From assembly GCF_900156745.1 (NCBI RefSeq), contig NZ_LT707065.1, forward strand, positions 1,116,001 to 1,180,000: a stretch of DNA of 64,000 bases, written 5' to 3'. Positions 18,285-28,681 of this stretch are shown one piece after another. The position numbers were made by a program, and so were the translations under genes. Under the pieces are notes generated by a model. The model did not search any database, had not been told where the DNA came from, and was given only the letters and a program-made list of their open reading frames with translations. Within the stretch, counting starts at the first letter, position 1; every line of letters starts with the position of its first letter. Source of the DNA: Achromobacter sp. MFA1 R4. Lineage in GTDB: Bacteria > Pseudomonadota > Gammaproteobacteria > Burkholderiales > Burkholderiaceae_B.

Positions 18285-19987
18285 TGCCGATGAACTATTC
18301 CCCCAATCCCCCCGCGGGCGATACCTCGTCCGCCATCCTGGCCATCCGCAACCTGTCGGTCGAAGTCGCGGGCGCGGGCAACCGCGTCGTGCGCAACCTC
18401 AGCCTGGACGTGCATGCCGGCGAAACGGTCTGCGTGGTCGGCGAGTCCGGTTCGGGCAAGTCCGTCACGTCGCTGGCCGTCATGGGCCTGCTGCCGCAGG
18501 GCATCCTGCGCATCAGCGCCGGCTCCGTCCGCGTCGAAGGCGAAGACGTCGCCACCGCCACGCAGCGGCGCCTGCGCGAAATGCGGGCCACGCGCATGGC
18601 GATGGTCTTCCAGGAGCCCATGACCGCGCTGAACCCGGTGCACACGGTGGGCAAGCAGGTCGACGAAGTGCTGCGCCTGCACCGCAAGGCCATGTCCGCG
18701 GCCGAGCGCCGCGCCAAGGTGCTGGACATGTTCCAGTCGGTGCACCTGCCCGACATCGAACGTATCTACGACGCCTATCCGCACCAGCTCTCCGGCGGCC
18801 AGCGCCAGCGCATCGTGATCGCGATGGCGCTCATCCTGGAGCCCAAGCTGCTGATCGCCGACGAGCCCACCACGGCCCTGGACGTCACCACGCAGAAGCA
18901 GATCCTGTCGCTGATCAAGGAGCTGCAGGTCAAGCACCAGACCGCGGTGCTGTTCATCACCCACGATTTCGGCGTGGTGGCCGAGATCGCCGATCGCATC
19001 GTCGTCATGAACCGCGGCGACCTGATCGAAAGCGGGACGCGCCATGAGATCCTGGCCGAGCCCAAGCAATCCTATACGCGCCGCCTGGTGTCCTCGGTGC
19101 CCAGCCTGGTGCCCTCGCGCCGCGACGCGCCCGCCGGGGCGCCCGTGCTGCACGTCAAGGGCCTGGGCCGCACGTATGCCGGCAAGAGCTCGCTGTTTTC
19201 CCGCAAGGCGTCGCAGGGCGTCATCGCCGCCACGGACGTCAACCTGACGCTGCGCAAGGGCGAGATCCTGGGCATCGTCGGCGAATCGGGGTCGGGCAAG
19301 TCGACGGTGGCGCGCTGCATCGTGCGGCTCATCGAGCCCACGGCCGGGCACATGATGATGGGCGGCGAAGACCTCAGCACGCTGTCCGGGTCGGCGCTGC
19401 GTCCGGTGCGCCGGCGCATCCAGATCGTGTTCCAGGATCCGTACCGCTCGTTGAATCCGCGCCGCACGGTCGGCGAATCCATCATCGAAGGGCTCCTGAA
19501 CTTTGGGGTGCCGCGCGACCAGGCGCTCAAGCGCGCCGGCGAGACGCTCAGCGTGGTGGGCCTGAGCCCCGACGCCATGCGCCGCTATCCGCACCAGTTC
19601 TCGGGCGGCCAGCGCCAGCGCATCTGCATCGCGCGCGCCCTGGTCATGGACCCCGAGATCCTGGTGGCCGACGAGGCCGTCTCGGCGCTGGACGTGTCGG
19701 TCCAGGCCCAGGTGCTGGAACTGCTGGAACAGGTGCGCGAGCGCACGGGCGTGGGCGTGCTGTTCATCACGCACGACCTGCGCGTGGCCGCGCAGATCTG
19801 CGACACCATCATGGTGATGCAGCGCGGCCAGGTCGTCGAAACGGGCTCGGCCGAAACCGTGCTGACCGAGCCCCGCCATGAATACACGCGGGCCCTGATC
19901 GACGCCGCGCCCGGCCGCGACTGGGACTTCCGCAACTTCCGTCCCATCGCGTCCGGCCTGATGCCGGCCGCGTCGCCCGCCTCCTGA
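18284..19987 (+). CDS. Fused double ATP-binding protein of the peptide-type ABC importer (DppD-DppF fusion)
   Basis: A 567-residue protein with two complete ABC ATPase domains, equal to DppD and DppF joined. Domain 1 (about 15-270) has Walker A GESGSGKS, signature LSGGQRQR and Walker B LLIADEPTTALD. Domain 2 (about 285-550) has Walker A GESGSGKS, signature FSGGQRQR and Walker B ILVADEAVSALD. All catalytic residues appear intact in both halves. It powers the importer with the two permeases just upstream. The ATG overlaps the previous stop as TGATG; the open frame extending further upstream is a shadow of dppC. Confidence 0.96.
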   Translation: MPMNYSPNPPAGDTSSAILAIRNLSVEVAGAGNRVVRNLSLDVHAGETVCVVGESGSGKSVTSLAVMGLLPQGILRISAGSVRVEGEDVATATQRRLREMRATRMAMVFQEPMTALNPVHTVGKQVDEVLRLHRKAMSAAERRAKVLDMFQSVHLPDIERIYDAYPHQLSGGQRQRIVIAMALILEPKLLIADEPTTALDVTTQKQILSLIKELQVKHQTAVLFITHDFGVVAEIADRIVVMNRGDLIESGTRHEILAEPKQSYTRRLVSSVPSLVPSRRDAPAGAPVLHVKGLGRTYAGKSSLFSRKASQGVIAATDVNLTLRKGEILGIVGESGSGKSTVARCIVRLIEPTAGHMMMGGEDLSTLSGSALRPVRRRIQIVFQDPYRSLNPRRTVGESIIEGLLNFGVPRDQALKRAGETLSVVGLSPDAMRRYPHQFSGGQRQRICIARALVMDPEILVADEAVSALDVSVQAQVLELLEQVRERTGVGVLFITHDLRVAAQICDTIMVMQRGQVVETGSAETVLTEPRHEYTRALIDAAPGRDWDFRNFRPIASGLMPAASPAS

Positions 19988-20013
19988 CAAACTTGCGCAC
20001 CACTGGAATCGAG

Positions 20014-21423
20014 ATGCCGCAACCGCATGAACTGTCCGCCCATGAACTTCTCCAGGCGTATCGCAGCAAGACCCTCTCGCCCGTGGAGGTCACCCGCTCC
20101 GTGCTGGACCACATCGCGCGCTGGGAACCCCGGCTGAAGGCGACCTACGCGCTGGATCCGGAAGGCGCGCTGGCCATGGCCCGCGCGTCCGAGGCCCGCT
20201 GGATGAAGGGCGAGCCGCAGACCTGCGGCGGCGTGTCGCTCGACGGCGTGCCCGCCACCATCAAGGAAAACATCGCCACCCGCGGCGTGCCGGTGCCCCT
20301 GGGCACCGCGGCCACCGACCTGACCCCGGCCGCGGCCGACGCCCCGCCCGCGGCGCGCATGCGCGAGGCGGGCGCCGTGCTGATCGGCAAGACCACCATG
20401 CCCGACTACGGCATGCTATCGTCCGGGCTGTCCAGCTTCCACGACCTGACGCGCAACCCGTGGGACCTGACCAAGAACCCGGGCGGCTCCAGCGCGGGCG
20501 CCGGCGCGGCCGCGGCCGCTGGCTACGGACCGCTGCACATCGGCACCGACATCGGCGGCTCGGTCCGGCTGCCCGCGGCCTGGTGCGGCATCGCCACGCT
20601 CAAGCCCAGCCTGGGACGCATCCCCATCGACCCGCCCTTCATGGGCCGTTGCGCCGGTCCCATGACGCGCACCATCACCGACGCGGCCCTCATGATGGGC
20701 GTGCTGTCCCAACCGGACGCGCGCGACCACATGAGCCTGCCCTACCAGGCGTTCGACTGGCTGGACCTGGAGCAAGACGTGCGCGGCCTGCGCATCGGCC
20801 TGCTGCTGGACGCGGGTTGCGGATTGCCGCTGGATCCGGAAACCCGCGAGGCGGTCGAGGCCGCCGCGCGCGCCTTCGAAGCCGCGGGCGCCATCGTCAC
20901 GCCCATGCAGCCCTGGATGACGCCCGACATGCTGGACGGCGTCGACCGCTTCTGGCGCACCCGCTCGGCCATCGACCTGGCCGCCCTGCCCGACGAACGC
21001 CGCGCCAAGATCCTGCCCTTCATCCGCGCCTGGGCCGAAAGCGGCGCCGGACACAGCGGCGAGGCGGTCTTTCGCAGCTACTACGAGACGCTGAATGTGC
21101 GAGCGCGCACCGTCGCGGCCTGCGCACCGTTCGACTACGTGCTGTCGCCCGTCGCGCCGGTCGTGGCCTACAACGCCGAGTGGCCCTCGCCCACCAACGA
21201 GGTCGCCACCACGATGCACCACATCGGCTTCACCCTGCCCTTCAACATGAGCGAGCAGCCCGCCGCCTCGGTCAATTGCGGCTACACCAAGGCGGGCCTG
21301 CCGATCGGGCTGCAGATCGCCGGCCCGCGCTTTGACGACCTGGGCGTGCTGCGCATCGCGCGCGCCTGGGAGCGGATGCGCCCCGCGCAGCGCCCCTGGC
21401 CCCAGCCGCCCGCGGCAAACTGA
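20014..21423 (+). CDS. Amidase of the amidase-signature family
   Basis: A 469-residue cytoplasmic hydrolase of the Ser-cisSer-Lys family. The probable triad is Lys84 (TIKENIATRG), cis-Ser159 (NPGGSSAGAG) and nucleophile Ser183 (GTDIGGSVR), with the spacing usual for the family. The family includes GatA, aryl- and acylamidases, and allophanate or peptide amidases; the substrate cannot be read from sequence, and no GatB or GatC gene is adjacent. The ATG at 20014 is preferred over a TTG seven codons upstream. Position between the importer ATPase and the second M81 gene suggests that it processes the imported compound. Confidence 0.92.
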   Translation: MPQPHELSAHELLQAYRSKTLSPVEVTRSVLDHIARWEPRLKATYALDPEGALAMARASEARWMKGEPQTCGGVSLDGVPATIKENIATRGVPVPLGTAATDLTPAAADAPPAARMREAGAVLIGKTTMPDYGMLSSGLSSFHDLTRNPWDLTKNPGGSSAGAGAAAAAGYGPLHIGTDIGGSVRLPAAWCGIATLKPSLGRIPIDPPFMGRCAGPMTRTITDAALMMGVLSQPDARDHMSLPYQAFDWLDLEQDVRGLRIGLLLDAGCGLPLDPETREAVEAAARAFEAAGAIVTPMQPWMTPDMLDGVDRFWRTRSAIDLAALPDERRAKILPFIRAWAESGAGHSGEAVFRSYYETLNVRARTVAACAPFDYVLSPVAPVVAYNAEWPSPTNEVATTMHHIGFTLPFNMSEQPAASVNCGYTKAGLPIGLQIAGPRFDDLGVLRIARAWERMRPAQRPWPQPPAAN

Positions 21424-21452
21424 CTTTCCACGGCAACCCACAGGAACCTCCC

Positions 21453-22928
21453 ATGCGTTGGCTTTTGGCAATGATCAAGCACGAGACGAATACGTTTTCG
21501 CCCGTGCCCACCCCGCTCGAGCGCTTCTTTCGCGGCAGTCCCGAGATCCTGGCCGGCGAGCGCGCCATCCGGGCCTATGAAAACACCGATAGCGGCCTGG
21601 GCGGCTACATCGAGGTCGCGCGCCGCGAAGGCGCCCAGATGGTGGTGCCGGTGGCGGCGGAATCCTGGCCCAGCGGTCCGACCAGCGCCGCCACGCACGA
21701 GCGGCTGTGCGAGCTGGTCCTGGACGAGGTCAGGCGCGGCGGCTTCGACGCCATCCTGCTGGACCTGCACGGCGCCATGGTCGCCGAGGGCGTGGAGGAC
21801 GCCGAAGGCGACCTGCTGCGCCGCCTGCGCGAGATCGATCCCAAGACGCCGGTGGCCGTGACGCTGGACATGCACGCCAACCTCTACGACAACATCGTCA
21901 GCAACGCCACCGTCATCAGCGGCTTTCACACCTATCCCCACGTGGACATCCGCGATGCGGGCGTGCGCGCGGCCAATGTCATCGTCCGCACCCTCAAGGG
22001 CGAGATCAAGCCGGTGATGGCCTGGGCCAACCGGCCCATGCTGCCGCACATCATGTGCCAGGGCACGCACGCTGCGCCCAACAAGCCCCTGCAGGAGCGG
22101 TGCAAGGAACTGGAGGCGGGCGGCGTGCTGGCCGCCTCGGTCTTCGTGGGCTTTCCGCACGCGGACATCCGCGAGGCGGGCCTGAGCGCCGTGGTCTGTA
22201 CCGACGGCAATCTCGCCGCCGCCGAACAGCATCGCGACGAACTGCTGGACCGCGCCTGGAACGGCCGCGCCGACTGGGTGTTCCATTCCGAACCGCTGGC
22301 GCCCACGATTGCGCGCGCCAAGGCCATCGAACAAGGCCCGGTCGTGCTGCTGGACCACTACGACAACACGGGCTCGGGCGGCACCATGGACACGACGGCC
22401 GTGCTGGCCGAAGTGATGCGCCAGGAACTGGACAACGTGGTCTTCTACGCCATCTGCGACCCGCAGGCCGCGCGCGAGGCGGCCGATGCCGGCGTGGGCA
22501 GCACCATCACGATCAAGCTGGGCGGCAAGATGGCGATGCCGGCGCTCAGCCAACCCAGCGAACCGCTGGAAGTCACCGGCCGCGTCAAGCTGGTGTTCGA
22601 CGGCGTTTACCTGAACCGCGGCCCCATGTACCGCGGCGTGCGCAACGACACCGGCCTGACCGTGGTGATCGACACCGGCCGCGTGGAGATCGTGGTCGTG
22701 TCGCGCCACCAGGAGCCCTTCGACATCAATTGCCTGCTGTCGGCGGGGATCGATCCGCTGCAAAAGCGCTACGTCGTCCTGAAGAGCCGGATCCACTGGC
22801 GCGCGGGCTTTTCGGACATGGCCACCGAAATCATCGAATGCACCGGCGTGGGCGTCACCACCTCCGACTACGGCCAGCTTGAATTCAAGCACGTGCGCCG
22901 CCCGATCTATCCGCTCGACCCGCTGTAA
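21453..22928 (+). CDS. M81-family (MlrC-like) metallopeptidase, second copy
   Basis: A 491-residue paralogue of the first gene in this cluster. The same motifs are present: MIKHETNTFSPV near the N-terminus, LDLHGAMVAEG (about 104-114), TLDMHANLYDNI (about 137-148) and DHYDNTGSGGTMDTT (about 302-316). It differs enough from the first copy to suggest different specificity and not a recent duplication. It ends the cluster and is followed by a probable terminator (22948-22982). The amidase stop is 29 bp upstream, so the two are very likely cotranscribed. Confidence 0.88.
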   Translation: MRWLLAMIKHETNTFSPVPTPLERFFRGSPEILAGERAIRAYENTDSGLGGYIEVARREGAQMVVPVAAESWPSGPTSAATHERLCELVLDEVRRGGFDAILLDLHGAMVAEGVEDAEGDLLRRLREIDPKTPVAVTLDMHANLYDNIVSNATVISGFHTYPHVDIRDAGVRAANVIVRTLKGEIKPVMAWANRPMLPHIMCQGTHAAPNKPLQERCKELEAGGVLAASVFVGFPHADIREAGLSAVVCTDGNLAAAEQHRDELLDRAWNGRADWVFHSEPLAPTIARAKAIEQGPVVLLDHYDNTGSGGTMDTTAVLAEVMRQELDNVVFYAICDPQAAREAADAGVGSTITIKLGGKMAMPALSQPSEPLEVTGRVKLVFDGVYLNRGPMYRGVRNDTGLTVVIDTGRVEIVVVSRHQEPFDINCLLSAGIDPLQKRYVVLKSRIHWRAGFSDMATEIIECTGVGVTTSDYGQLEFKHVRRPIYPLDPL

Positions 22929-22947
22929 AACCAGGCGCTTTGTCGAC

Positions 22948-22982
22948 AAAAAAGCCGGCGCGCATGCGCCGACTTTCATTTT
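22948..22982. terminator. Probable intrinsic terminator after the M81-ABC cluster
   Basis: The stem AGCCGGCGC/GCGCCGACT (one mismatch, loop GCAT) is followed on the plus strand by TTTCATTTT and flanked on the other side by six A, so it can end transcription in both directions. It closes the plus-strand cluster. Confidence 0.65.
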
Positions 22983-23156
22983 GAAATCTTCGGTAACGGC
23001 ACGCGCGTTCGGGTAGACACGCGTCTCGGTATACTCCGCCGCGGGCCTTACAGGCCGATGAACACGCGTATTCCGGATGCGTCCGCAGTTGGGGCAGCGG
23101 CTCCATGAGCCGCCATCGCCGGATATGACTCGATAATCAACGATACAAGCAGAACG

Positions 23157-25112
23157 ATGAAAAAGAGCGTAGCGATCACCCTGGGCGTGGTCATAGTGGG
23201 AGCGGGAAGCTGGGTTGGCGCCACGTGGTACACCGGCAAGCGGATCGAAGCGGACTCGCAGCGCTATCTGGCGCAAGCCAATGAAAAGCTGGCCAAGATC
23301 ACGCCGTTGTTCGGTCTGCGCATCGATCAGTTGAAATACGAACGCGGCCTGTTTTCGACGCAGGCGCGCTATGGCGTGTCCTTCCTCAAGAACGACAAGA
23401 GCCCGAACGACATGCCCCCGGGCATGATCGAGTTCGACGCCAATGTCGAGCACGGCCCCTTCCCCAAGAGCGCCCTGGCGCGCGGCGCCATCGCGCCCAA
23501 GCTGGCCTTCATCCACAGCGAGATCGCCAAGACCGACAACGTCGCGCCCGTGTTCGAGCTGACCAAGGGCGTCTCGCCCCTGATGAGCGACGCCATCGTC
23601 GGCTACGGCGGCAACGCCACGTCGACCGCCATGATTGCGCCCATCACGGTCACGCATGACGGCAATGCGCTCGATTTCAGCGGCATGAAGGTGGAAGGCA
23701 CCTTCGACCGCGACTCGCAGGCCGTCACCGCGCACGGCTTGATGGACAAGCTGGAAGTCGATGGCACCAAGAGCCACGATCCGGTGAAGATCACCCTGGC
23801 CGGCCTGACCCTGGACGTCGACAGCCGCATGGGCAAGTTCGGCATTTCGATGGGCAATTCCGACCTGAAGATCAAGCGCCTGGACGTCCTGCGCCCGACC
23901 GAAGACATCAAGTTCTCGCTGGACAACTTCGCCTATGGCGTCAAGCTGTCCGAGGACGACAAGACGATCAACGTGCAGGCCGCTTACAACACCGGCGACA
24001 TGACCGTGAACGACGTGGCGCTGGGCAGCGGCCAGGCCGTGGTCAAGCTGGCCAAGCTGGACGGTCCGGCCGTCAAGCAACTGTCCGACACCTACAATCA
24101 GCTCGTGCGTCAGCTCATGATGGGCGTCAGCGACGAAGGCCTGAAGGACGAACAGTTCGACGTGATTCTGGACAACGCCGGCAAGCTGCTGGCGGGCAAT
24201 CCGTCGTTCAGCATCGATCCCTTGAGCTGGAAGACGGCCAAGGGCGAGAGCAAGCTGACCTTCTCGCTGGAACTGGCCAACCCGGCCAACGTCAAGGACC
24301 TCACTCCGCAGGAAATCGCGGTCCAGGCGATCAAGAAGATCGATGCCTCGCTGGTCATTTCCAAGCCCATGATCCAGGACCTGATGGTGCAGTACGCCAT
24401 CAAGAAGGAAGGCGCGGCAGCCGACCAGGCCGCCGCCCAGGCCGACGAGCAGATGCGCCAGATGGCCGGCATGGCCGAGATGCTCAACGTGGGCAAGAAC
24501 GACGGCGACAACATCGTCGGCCGGTTCACCTTTGCCGACGGCGTGGGCGACCTGAACGGCCAGAAGATCCCCGCCGAAGAACTGTTCAGCGGCCTCCTGG
24601 GCGCCACCGGCATGGACTCGATGGACGACGACGACGATCTGTCCGGCCTGGGCATGGACCCGGACGCGGAACCCGCCGTGCCGGCCCCGGCCGTGGGCAT
24701 GATGCAGGACTTCAACCTGGACGACGTCGCCAGCATGCTGGATGACATGGGCTACACCGTCACGCGCGCCGACGGCACCGACGGTCCCGTGCTGGTCCTG
24801 AACCCGGGCACCACCGGCGCCAGCGACCTGCGCCTGGAGTTCCTGTGCAACGACTTCACCGAAAAGTGCCTGGACCTGGTGTTGACCGCCACCTACAGCA
24901 CCAAGAAGCCGATGACGCTCAAGGCCATCAATGCCTGGAACCAGGAATACCGCTGGTCCCGCGCCTACCTGGATGACAAGAACCAGGCCGTGCTGCAGAT
25001 GGACATGAACGCGGAAGGCGGACTGGGCAAGGACAACCTGCAGATCCTGCTCAATACCTTCATCAGCATCGCCGAAGACTTCGGCGCCGAGGCCAAGGCG
25101 CCGGCAAAGTAA
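23157..25112 (+). CDS. YdgA/DUF945-family protein
   Basis: A 651-residue protein with one N-terminal membrane helix or uncleaved signal (MKKSVAITLGVVIVGAGSWVGATWYTG) and a long periplasmic part, typical of the YdgA/DUF945 family; the E. coli homologue is about 500 residues. The segment GKRIEADSQRYLAQANEKL and the later LKYERGLFSTQARYGV are characteristic. An acidic, Pro/Ala-rich stretch near 480-520 (SMDDDDDLSGLGMDPDAEPA) may be a linker before a C-terminal domain of about 130 residues. The function of the family is not established. A perfect terminator follows. Confidence 0.85.
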   Translation: MKKSVAITLGVVIVGAGSWVGATWYTGKRIEADSQRYLAQANEKLAKITPLFGLRIDQLKYERGLFSTQARYGVSFLKNDKSPNDMPPGMIEFDANVEHGPFPKSALARGAIAPKLAFIHSEIAKTDNVAPVFELTKGVSPLMSDAIVGYGGNATSTAMIAPITVTHDGNALDFSGMKVEGTFDRDSQAVTAHGLMDKLEVDGTKSHDPVKITLAGLTLDVDSRMGKFGISMGNSDLKIKRLDVLRPTEDIKFSLDNFAYGVKLSEDDKTINVQAAYNTGDMTVNDVALGSGQAVVKLAKLDGPAVKQLSDTYNQLVRQLMMGVSDEGLKDEQFDVILDNAGKLLAGNPSFSIDPLSWKTAKGESKLTFSLELANPANVKDLTPQEIAVQAIKKIDASLVISKPMIQDLMVQYAIKKEGAAADQAAAQADEQMRQMAGMAEMLNVGKNDGDNIVGRFTFADGVGDLNGQKIPAEELFSGLLGATGMDSMDDDDDLSGLGMDPDAEPAVPAPAVGMMQDFNLDDVASMLDDMGYTVTRADGTDGPVLVLNPGTTGASDLRLEFLCNDFTEKCLDLVLTATYSTKKPMTLKAINAWNQEYRWSRAYLDDKNQAVLQMDMNAEGGLGKDNLQILLNTFISIAEDFGAEAKAPAK

Positions 25113-25133
25113 GCCCGCGCTGAAGCAAGCCAA

Positions 25134-25172
25134 GAAAAAGCCCCCGTCGTCATAAACGACGGGGGCTTTTTT
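25134..25172. terminator. Bidirectional intrinsic terminator
   Basis: A perfect 12-bp stem AGCCCCCGTCGT/ACGACGGGGGCT with loop CATAA has A-tracts on the left and T-tracts on the right. It ends the YdgA-family gene on the plus strand and the gcv operon (stop at 25229) on the minus strand. Confidence 0.92.
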
Positions 25173-25228
25173 ACGCCCTGGCCCGGGCGCAAAGCGCCCG
25201 GCCGGAGCCAGACCCTTCTGGCAATGCC

Positions 25229-28102
25229 TTAGGCGTAGGCCTCGACCGGCAGGCAGGCGCACACCAGGTTGCGATCGCCGTAGGCGTTGTCCACGCGCGC
25301 GACCGGCGGCCAGTACTTGGCGTCGCGCAGCGTCGCCACCGGGTAGGCGGCCTGCTGGCGCGGGTAGTCGTGCAGCCATTCTTCGGCCAGCAGCATCTGG
25401 GCGGTGTGGGGCGCGTTCTTCAGGACGTTGTCGTCACGGTCGCGTTCGCCGCGCTCGACCTGGGCGATCTCTTCGCGGATCGCGATCATCGCGTCGATGA
25501 AGCGGTCCAGTTCGGCCACGCCTTCGGATTCGGTCGGTTCGACCATCAGGGTGCCGGCCACCGGGAAGCTCATGGTGGGCGCATGGAAGCCGTAGTCCAT
25601 CAGGCGCTTGGCGATGTCTTCGGCGCTGATGCCGCTGGTTTCCTTGAGCGGACGCACGTCCAGGATGCACTCGTGCGCCACGCGGCCGTTGCGGCCCGCG
25701 TACAGGACCGGATAGTGGTCGCGCAGGCGGGTGGCGATGTAGTTGGCATTCAGGATCGCGACTTCCGTGGCGCGGCGCAGGCCGTCCGCGCCCATCAGGG
25801 CGATGTACACGAACGGGATCGGCAGGATGCCGGCCGAACCGAACGGCGCGGCCGAGACCGGACCGACCTTGGCCTCGCCAGGCAGCTTGCCCTGCTCGTT
25901 CACGACGCCCGGCAGGTAAGGCGCCAGGTGCGCGCGCACCGCCACGGGGCCCACGCCGGGGCCGCCGCCGCCGTGCGGAATGCAGAAGGTCTTGTGCAGG
26001 TTCAGGTGCGACACGTCCGAGCCGAACTTGCCGGGCTTGGCCACGCCGACCATGGCGTTCATGTTGGCGCCGTCCAGGTACACCTGGCCGCCGGCCTGGT
26101 GTACCAGGTCGCAGATTTCGGTGACAGCTTCCTCGAACACGCCGTGCGTGGACGGGTACGTGATCATCAGCGCGGCCAGCTTGTCGCCGACCTGTTCGAT
26201 CTTGGCGCGCAGGTCCGCGAGGTCCACGTTGCCATTGGCGTCCGACGCCACCACCACCACATCCATGCCGGCGAGCTGGGCCGAGGCCGGGTTGGTGCCG
26301 TGGGCCGACGACGGGATCAGGCAGATGTTGCGCTGGTGCTGGCCGTTGGCCTGGTGATAGCCGCGAATGGCGAGCAGGCCCGCGTATTCGCCCTGCGCGC
26401 CCGAGTTGGGCTGCAGGCTGATGTTGTCGTAGCCGGTGATCTCGCACAGCGCGGCGGACAGGCGGTCGATCAGTTCGGCGTAGCCCTGGCTCTGCGAGGC
26501 GGGCGCGAACGGGTGGATCAGCGCGAACTCGGGCCAGGTGATGGGGATCATCTCAGCCGTGGCGTTCAGCTTCATGGTGCACGAACCCAGCGGGATCATC
26601 GTGCGGTCCAGGGCCAGGTCCTTGTCGGCCAGCTTGCGCAGGTAGCGCAGCATGTCGGTTTCGGACTGGACGCTGGAGAAGACGGGATGCGTCAGGATCG
26701 CGCTTTCGCGGGCGACCGAGGCGGGAATGCCGCCGGCGGCGGCGGCGTCGAGCGCGTCGATGTCGAGTTCGACGTCATCGCGCTGCAGGCCGGCGGCGAA
26801 GACGTTGACCAGCGCCTGCAGGTCGGCCACGGTGACCGTTTCGTCCAGCGAGACGGCCAGGCGCGCGCCGTCGACGCGGCGCAGGTTGATGTGCGCGCAA
26901 TCGGCGGCGGTCAGGATGGCGGGCGTCGCGGCGCCCGTTTCCAGCAGCAGCGTGTCGAAGAACGTGTCGTTGACGACCTTGACGTCCAGCTTGATCAGTT
27001 CGGCGCGCAGGATGGCGGTGGCGCGCTGCACGCGCTCGGCGATGCGGCGGATGCCGGCCGGGCCGTGCCACACGGCGTACATGCCGGCCATCACGGCCAG
27101 CAGCACCTGCGCCGTGCAGATGTTGGAGGTGGCCTTCTCGCGGCGGATGTGCTGTTCGCGGGTCTGCAGCGCCAGGCGCAGCGCCGGGTTGCCCTGTGCG
27201 TCCTTGGACACGCCGACCAGGCGGCCGGCCATGTTGCGCTTGAAGGCGTCTTTGCAGGCCATGAAGCCGGCGTGCGGGCCGCCAAAACCGAACGGCACGC
27301 CAAAGCGCTGCGCCGAACCGATGGCGATGTCCGCGCCCCATTCGCCCGGGGCGGCCAGGAGGGCCAGCGCCAGCAGGTCGGTCGCGCAGGCGACCACCGC
27401 GCCCTGCGCGTGGGCGGCCTCGGCCAGCTTGCGGTAGTCGGAGACGGAACCCGTGCTGTGCGGGTACTGCAGCAGCACGCCGAAGCACTCGGGCAGGCCT
27501 TCGGCCTCGTCGCCGATGCGGATCTCGATATCCAGGCCTTCGGCGCGCGTGCGCACGACCTCGATGGTCTGCGGATGCACGTGGCGCGAGATGAAGAACA
27601 CCGGGCTCTTGGACTTGGCGCTGCGGCGCGCGAGCGTCATGGCTTCGGCGGCGGCGGTGCTTTCGTCCAGCAGCGAGGCGTTGGAGATGTCCAGGCCCGT
27701 CAGGTCGGCGACCATGGTCTGGTAGTTCAGCAGGGCTTCCAGACGGCCCTGCGAGATCTCGGGCTGGTAGGGCGTGTAGGCCGTGTACCAGGCGGGATTT
27801 TCAAGAATGTTGCGCAACACCACGTTGGGCGTCTGCGTGCCGTAGTACCCCTGCCCGATGTAGCTGCGGTAGACCTTGTTGCGGCCCGCGACCTGCTTCA
27901 GTTCGGCCAGCACATCGGCTTCGCTGCGCGATTGCGGCAGCGCCAGCGGCTCCTGGCTGCGGATCTTGGGGGGCACGACTTCTTCGATCAGGGCGTCCAG
28001 GCTGTCGCTGCCGATCACGGCAAGCATGGCGGCCTGGTCGGCGTCGGAGGGGCCGATGTGGCGGGGGATGAAGTCGGTATGGGTGTCTAGGGCGCGCGAC
28101 AT
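25229..28102 (-). CDS. gcvP: Glycine dehydrogenase (decarboxylating), P-protein
   Basis: The P-protein of the glycine cleavage system decarboxylates glycine and loads the aminomethyl group on lipoyl-GcvH. It is 957 residues from the chosen ATG ([19 protein letters not shown]), the size of the single-chain bacterial form. The PLP lysine lies in [18 protein letters not shown]. The open frame upstream of 28102 has no family similarity. It is the third gene of gcvT-gcvH-gcvP and ends at a bidirectional terminator. Confidence 0.98.
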   Translation of the reverse strand: MSRALDTHTDFIPRHIGPSDADQAAMLAVIGSDSLDALIEEVVPPKIRSQEPLALPQSRSEADVLAELKQVAGRNKVYRSYIGQGYYGTQTPNVVLRNILENPAWYTAYTPYQPEISQGRLEALLNYQTMVADLTGLDISNASLLDESTAAAEAMTLARRSAKSKSPVFFISRHVHPQTIEVVRTRAEGLDIEIRIGDEAEGLPECFGVLLQYPHSTGSVSDYRKLAEAAHAQGAVVACATDLLALALLAAPGEWGADIAIGSAQRFGVPFGFGGPHAGFMACKDAFKRNMAGRLVGVSKDAQGNPALRLALQTREQHIRREKATSNICTAQVLLAVMAGMYAVWHGPAGIRRIAERVQRATAILRAELIKLDVKVVNDTFFDTLLLETGAATPAILTAADCAHINLRRVDGARLAVSLDETVTVADLQALVNVFAAGLQRDDVELDIDALDAAAAGGIPASVARESAILTHPVFSSVQSETDMLRYLRKLADKDLALDRTMIPLGSCTMKLNATAEMIPITWPEFALIHPFAPASQSQGYAELIDRLSAALCEITGYDNISLQPNSGAQGEYAGLLAIRGYHQANGQHQRNICLIPSSAHGTNPASAQLAGMDVVVVASDANGNVDLADLRAKIEQVGDKLAALMITYPSTHGVFEEAVTEICDLVHQAGGQVYLDGANMNAMVGVAKPGKFGSDVSHLNLHKTFCIPHGGGGPGVGPVAVRAHLAPYLPGVVNEQGKLPGEAKVGPVSAAPFGSAGILPIPFVYIALMGADGLRRATEVAILNANYIATRLRDHYPVLYAGRNGRVAHECILDVRPLKETSGISAEDIAKRLMDYGFHAPTMSFPVAGTLMVEPTESEGVAELDRFIDAMIAIREEIAQVERGERDRDDNVLKNAPHTAQMLLAEEWLHDYPRQQAAYPVATLRDAKYWPPVARVDNAYGDRNLVCACLPVEAYA

Positions 28103-28204
28103 GGGGAGATCTCGGGGTAGCGGGTGTCGTCGAAGGGACGGACGGTATTGCATCTGGCGCAAGGGGCGCGGCGCCTGCCGGCCCCGCGCCGCCTGCTGGC
28201 CGGC

Positions 28205-28582
28205 TTAGCCGTTGGCGACGGCTTCGTAGCCGGCGGCGTCCAGCAGCTTGTCGGCGTCGGCCGCGTTGTCCGGCTTGATCTTGAAGATCCAGGCGGTGAA
28301 GGCCGATTCGTTGATCAGGTTGGGGTTGCTTTCCAGTTCTTCGTTGAAAGCGACGATTTCGCCGGCGACCGGCGCGTAGATGTCCGAGGCGGCCTTGACC
28401 GACTCGACCACGCCGGCGGTTTCACCCGCAGCCAGCTTGGCGCCGACGTTCACGTCGCCGACGAAGACCAGATCGCCCAGTTGATCCTGGGCGGTGTCGG
28501 TGATGCCGACGACGAACACGTCGCCCTCGGCTTTGACCCATTCATGGGATTCGGTGTACTTGCGATCGGTGGGCAGACTCAT
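28205..28582 (-). CDS. gcvH: Glycine cleavage system H protein
   Basis: A 125-residue lipoyl carrier. The lipoylated residue is Lys63 in GVVESVKAASDIYAPVAGE, and the N-terminal ESHEWV motif is typical. It shuttles the aminomethyl group from GcvP to GcvT. It lies about 100 bp from both neighbours in the gcvTHP order. Confidence 0.98.
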   Translation of the reverse strand: MSLPTDRKYTESHEWVKAEGDVFVVGITDTAQDQLGDLVFVGDVNVGAKLAAGETAGVVESVKAASDIYAPVAGEIVAFNEELESNPNLINESAFTAWIFKIKPDNAADADKLLDAAGYEAVANG

Positions 28583-28681
28583 GGGAACTCCTGAGGGAAT
28601 GCGGGTAGATGAATGGTGTTGCGCGCCTCGCGCGGACGGCCGCCGCCCAGACCGGGTGGGCGCCCGCGCGAAGCTTCGAGT

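Noticed and set aside
21282..25379. Minus-strand open frame of about 1365 codons
   Set aside because: It lies opposite the second M81 gene and the YdgA-family gene and has no recognisable domain; it is a compositional shadow.
25370..28090. Plus-strand open frame of about 906 codons
   Set aside because: It is opposite gcvP, which is conserved over its full length.
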